This document shows, in pieces, positions 61,019 through 64,000 of a stretch of DNA of 64,000 nucleotides. Positions within the stretch are counted from its first letter, which is position 1; the number at the start of each line of letters is the position of its first letter. Source of the stretch: Treponema sp. (GTDB lineage Bacteria; Spirochaetota; Spirochaetia; Treponematales; Treponemataceae); contig JAEDGP010000001.1 in assembly GCA_016297405.1 (NCBI GenBank), positions 28,849 through 92,848 on the forward strand. Reading direction: 5' to 3'. Under the pieces are notes generated by a model that did no database searches, had not been told where the DNA came from, and worked only from the letters and a program-made list of their open reading frames with translations. The translations under genes and the position numbers were made by a program.

Positions 61019-63883
61019 ATGGAAAAAAATAAAAAACGTACAACTAAGCAAATCCTTACTAAAATCAATATTGCAGTTTTCTTTTTGTTCGCGGCCACAT
61101 TCGCGTTACTTGGGCATTTTAATGCATTCAACAAATTAGACTACAGATTTTATGACCTGCTTTTAGGACTGAAAAAAGAACCTCAAAAATCAGAAAAGAT
61201 ACTTCATGTGAATATTGATGATGAATCTATCGCCAACATTGGCGCCTGGCCATGGAGCCGCGACATTATAGCAGACTGTCTGATCCACATGAAAGAATTG
61301 GGTGCGGAACGAGCTGTATTCGATGTTGAGTACATTTCTCCATCACCGATGGGGGTTCCAACCGATGCAGAAGAAATGATTGCATCTGAATTTCAGTACA
61401 GCAAAGATCAGACGGCAAAGGATATCCAGGAATTTTCAGCTGGCGTTCAAAGCGGCGCCTTTCAACAAAATGAAATACAACAGTTCACCAACCAGCTTTT
61501 AAATGATTACATACTCCAGACATATGACAACCTTGAACAGACAGTTCTGGGAAAAGCTTATAGGGATAATGACGAATATTTCGGAAAGGCAGTGCAGTTT
61601 TTTGGAAATACATGGCTTACTGTAAACACAAGAGACGTAATCATCGAAACAAGTGACGATGACATGAAATACGTGCAGAACCGTCTGCTTATGGATTTTG
61701 TAAAAGATGACAAGAACTACATCCAGAAAAATAATGATTTTACATCTAAGGACCAGTACGACGGACTGGAAGCAGGCTTTACGCCTGTAATCAACAAGCT
61801 TGTATCCAGAGCTCAGGGAATAGGTTTTACTAACGTGGTCATTGATTCGGATGGTACAAGACGTCGAATCGAATTGCTTCACGAACATGACGGAAAATAC
61901 GCAGGGCAATTAGTTTTTGCTCCTTTAGTCAATCTGCTTGGAGTCAAAGAAATAATACGAAACAAGAACAGTCTTGTCTTGAAAAACGCAGTTTTACCTG
62001 GACAAACAGAACCTGAAGACATTACTATCCCATTGGATTCCAACGGACGAATGCTGATAAACTGGCTTCATTCTGATTTTGGAAAATCCTTCAAACATGA
62101 GTCAATCTCTTTCCTTAAAGATCTTGAAAATTTCGAAACCAACATTGATATTGCACTGCAGAATATACAGCATCTAGAAATTCTAGATGACGAAGGAAAC
62201 ATGCTCTCTTATTCAAAACTAGCCCAGGATCTTTGCAAAGAATACAACAACATCCTAAAAAACAAGGATTTTTTGCTTTCCAAATGCACAGGTTATGATA
62301 TGGACGGAAATGTATTTAACGGCATCAGTTCAGACGAATACGAAAAATACTTTTCTGCAAGAAAATTCTATTTTGAAAAAGTTACAGAATACGGAATGCG
62401 GGCAACTTCCTCAGATGCTCAAGATTCTTTTCTTTCTGAAATTGAAAACCGCATAATGGAACTGATAGAAGAAGGGGACATATCTTCAGAAATTGCAAAT
62501 GCATTTATGGAAAACATAAATGAGCAGTTCCAGCTTTTGAGCGTAAGCATAGAAAACTACAATGACTATTTTTCAAGCATGAAAAACTCATACGAAGGCT
62601 CTTTCTGCATCATCGGAAATACAGCTTCTAGCACTACAGATCAGGGGGCAACTCCATTTGTTCGACTCTATCCAAATGTAGGAACGCATGCCAATGTAGT
62701 AAATACAATCTTGCAGAAAGATTTCATTTATCCTCTCCCATGGTACATTGGATACCTGGTAAGTTTTATAACCGCAACAGCAGTGCTCTTCATAACAATC
62801 AAATTCTCCAACAAAATTCAGAACATTATGAATGGCATCACCGTTCTTATCCTTATTGTTTTTTCATTTCTTCTTCTGCCATGCTTTAGCACTTACATGC
62901 CATTTTCATCCTATATGACATTTCTTGTGTTGTCATACTTAAGCGGTGTAGCATTGCGCTATGTGATTTCAGCAAAAGAAAAAGGATTTATCCGAAAGGC
63001 TTTCTCTACATACGTTTCAAAAGACGTGGTTGATCAGATTGTTGCTCATCCTGAACGGTTAAGCCTTGGTGGGGAAGAAAAAAAGATCACCGCATTGTTC
63101 TCTGACATCAAGTCTTTTTCATCATTCAGTGAACTGGTTACACCAAGCCAGCTTGTAAACATTCTGAACCAGTATCTTGGGGCTATGAGCGATGTAATCC
63201 TTGATTACCATGGAACTATTGATAAATACATCGGAGATTCTATCGTATCATTCTTTGGCGCCCCGGTTGACCTTCAGGATCACGCCTATTATGCCTGTGT
63301 TTCCGCATTGAAAATGAAAATGGCAGAATCCGAATTCAATAAAAAACATCTGATAGACGGGGACATTCCAAGAGAACTTTATACACGAATTGGTATTAAC
63401 ACTGGTAAGATGGTTGCCGGTAATATGGGAACTACCAACAAGATGAATTACACCATCATGGGTGATGATGTAAACCTTGCAAGCCGCCTTGAAGGTGTAA
63501 ACAAAATATATGGTTCTTGGATTCTTACATCGGAAGCCACATGGAAAGAAATTATTTCAAGTCAACATAAGGACGAACTTGCTGCAAGGCGGCTTGACCA
63601 GGTACGCGTTGTAGGAAAAGAAAGGCCTGTACAACTTTATAACATCATGGGTTTCAAAAAAGACATGAGTCGTGTGCAGCTTGAAGAAATAGATGTTTTC
63701 CACGAAGGCCTTGAATTATACCTTGGAAAAAAATTCGCAGACGCAGAAAAAGCCTTCAAACATGCTAACGAACTTGTGCCGTCAGACGTTGCGGCTTTGG
63801 TTTTTGCCGACAGATGTGACGAATACCTGTCTAAGGGAATCCCGGAAAACTGGGACGGAATAAAAAACCTTACAAGCAAATAA
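61019..63883 (+). CDS. CHASE2-domain class III adenylate/guanylate cyclase
   Basis: The protein has 954 residues. One membrane helix (about 17-35) is followed by a large CHASE2-type sensor domain outside the cytoplasm (LDYRFYDLLLGLKK; VNIDDESIANIGAWPWSRD), interrupted by long insertions. Two to three helices lie near 571-655. The class III cyclase domain (about 685-870) has the metal residues Asp696 (LFSDIKSFS) and Asp740 (YIGDSIVSFFG). A C-terminal tail (about 890-940) has a TPR-like segment (LYLGKKFADAEKAFKHAN). It should make cAMP in response to an external signal; cGMP cannot be excluded. Confidence 0.9.
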   Translation: MEKNKKRTTKQILTKINIAVFFLFAATFALLGHFNAFNKLDYRFYDLLLGLKKEPQKSEKILHVNIDDESIANIGAWPWSRDIIADCLIHMKELGAERAVFDVEYISPSPMGVPTDAEEMIASEFQYSKDQTAKDIQEFSAGVQSGAFQQNEIQQFTNQLLNDYILQTYDNLEQTVLGKAYRDNDEYFGKAVQFFGNTWLTVNTRDVIIETSDDDMKYVQNRLLMDFVKDDKNYIQKNNDFTSKDQYDGLEAGFTPVINKLVSRAQGIGFTNVVIDSDGTRRRIELLHEHDGKYAGQLVFAPLVNLLGVKEIIRNKNSLVLKNAVLPGQTEPEDITIPLDSNGRMLINWLHSDFGKSFKHESISFLKDLENFETNIDIALQNIQHLEILDDEGNMLSYSKLAQDLCKEYNNILKNKDFLLSKCTGYDMDGNVFNGISSDEYEKYFSARKFYFEKVTEYGMRATSSDAQDSFLSEIENRIMELIEEGDISSEIANAFMENINEQFQLLSVSIENYNDYFSSMKNSYEGSFCIIGNTASSTTDQGATPFVRLYPNVGTHANVVNTILQKDFIYPLPWYIGYLVSFITATAVLFITIKFSNKIQNIMNGITVLILIVFSFLLLPCFSTYMPFSSYMTFLVLSYLSGVALRYVISAKEKGFIRKAFSTYVSKDVVDQIVAHPERLSLGGEEKKITALFSDIKSFSSFSELVTPSQLVNILNQYLGAMSDVILDYHGTIDKYIGDSIVSFFGAPVDLQDHAYYACVSALKMKMAESEFNKKHLIDGDIPRELYTRIGINTGKMVAGNMGTTNKMNYTIMGDDVNLASRLEGVNKIYGSWILTSEATWKEIISSQHKDELAARRLDQVRVVGKERPVQLYNIMGFKKDMSRVQLEEIDVFHEGLELYLGKKFADAEKAFKHANELVPSDVAALVFADRCDEYLSKGIPENWDGIKNLTSK

Positions 63884-63886
63884 AAT

Positions 63887-63924
63887 GGCGTTGCGGCTTC
63901 AAAGCGAAAATGGTTTTAGCCGCA
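63887..63924 (+). repeat. GGCGTTGCGG-headed hairpin, second copy
   Basis: GGCGTTGCGG (63887-63896) begins a hairpin in which TGCGGC (63892-63897) pairs with GCCGCA (63919-63924). The same decamer heads the element at 39501. It lies directly after the cyclase stop and could act as a terminator or dispersed repeat. Confidence 0.35.
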
Positions 63925-63940
63925 GAACTGGTAGCTTAAA

Positions 63941-64000
63941 AAAACGAGGCTGTCCCAAAAGTAATGAGTGTAGCGCTCATTGAGCCCTTCGACAGGCTCA
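63941..64000. repeat. Palindromic sequence at right edge, possible mobile-element end
   Basis: GAGGCTGTCCCAAAAG (63946-63961) is followed by two inverted repeats: AATGAG/CTCATT (63963-63968 and 63976-63981) and TGAGCC/GGCTCA (63981-63986 and 63995-64000). The mix resembles the outer end of an insertion sequence or a genome-wide repeat. The element continues beyond the window. Confidence 0.35.

Overview
The window looks like chromosomal DNA of a spirochaete, most likely a Treponema. It is AT-rich. The right third carries a housekeeping run (maf, rpsB, tsf, frr, uppS, cdsA, dxr, rseP, then coaD, rpmF, acpP, rnc and a CHASE2 cyclase). Among these sit small secreted proteins and a lipoprotein that I cannot assign to a general family. 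The genus call is inference; I ran no database search.

About 1-45 kb is a large surface-polysaccharide island. It contains three complete and one left-truncated copy of an unusual fusion protein: an Oxa1/YidC-like membrane domain, then more membrane helices, then a phosphotransferase/sulfatase domain of the alkaline phosphatase superfamily (LtaS/OpgB-like). Each complete copy is followed directly by a CDP-glycerol glycerophosphotransferase (TagB/TagF-like) gene whose product begins with a conserved YIDPGTGSMLF membrane anchor. Between these pairs lie two Wzi-like outer-membrane barrels, UDP-glucose dehydrogenase, UDP-glucuronate 4-epimerase, many GT2/GT4/GT8-type glycosyltransferases, a Wzx flippase, a PglK-like ABC flippase, a TupA-like ATP-grasp enzyme, the dTDP-rhamnose genes rfbA/B/C (rfbD is separate at 43 kb) and manC.

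At 37.1-41.4 kb is a three-gene phosphonate operon: PEP mutase with an N-terminal cytidylyltransferase-like domain, phosphonopyruvate decarboxylase, and a PntC-type cytidylyltransferase/2-aminoethylphosphonate (AEP) transaminase fusion. Together these should make CMP-AEP. An OpgB/MdoB-like phosphotransferase gene follows. My main inference is that this organism builds a teichoic-acid-like or teichuronic-acid-like surface polymer decorated with phosphodiester groups, and possibly with AEP. The YidC-fused phosphotransferases, the TagF-like enzymes and the OpgB-like enzyme are the candidate assembly and decoration machinery.

From 45.9 to 63.9 kb the content is mostly core: an aminotransferase, glgA, a secreted beta-propeller protein, the rseP-to-maf block read leftward, tRNA-Arg(CCG), a secreted repeat protein, a lipoprotein, then coaD to cyclase read rightward. 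A 70-bp palindromic repeat occurs in two inverted copies about 9 kb apart. Many genes have a TATAAT-like box only 6-10 bases before the ATG, which suggests leaderless mRNAs. Several starts were moved from the longest ORF, using ribosome-binding sites, promoters or paralogue alignment. No CRISPR array or complete insertion sequence was found.
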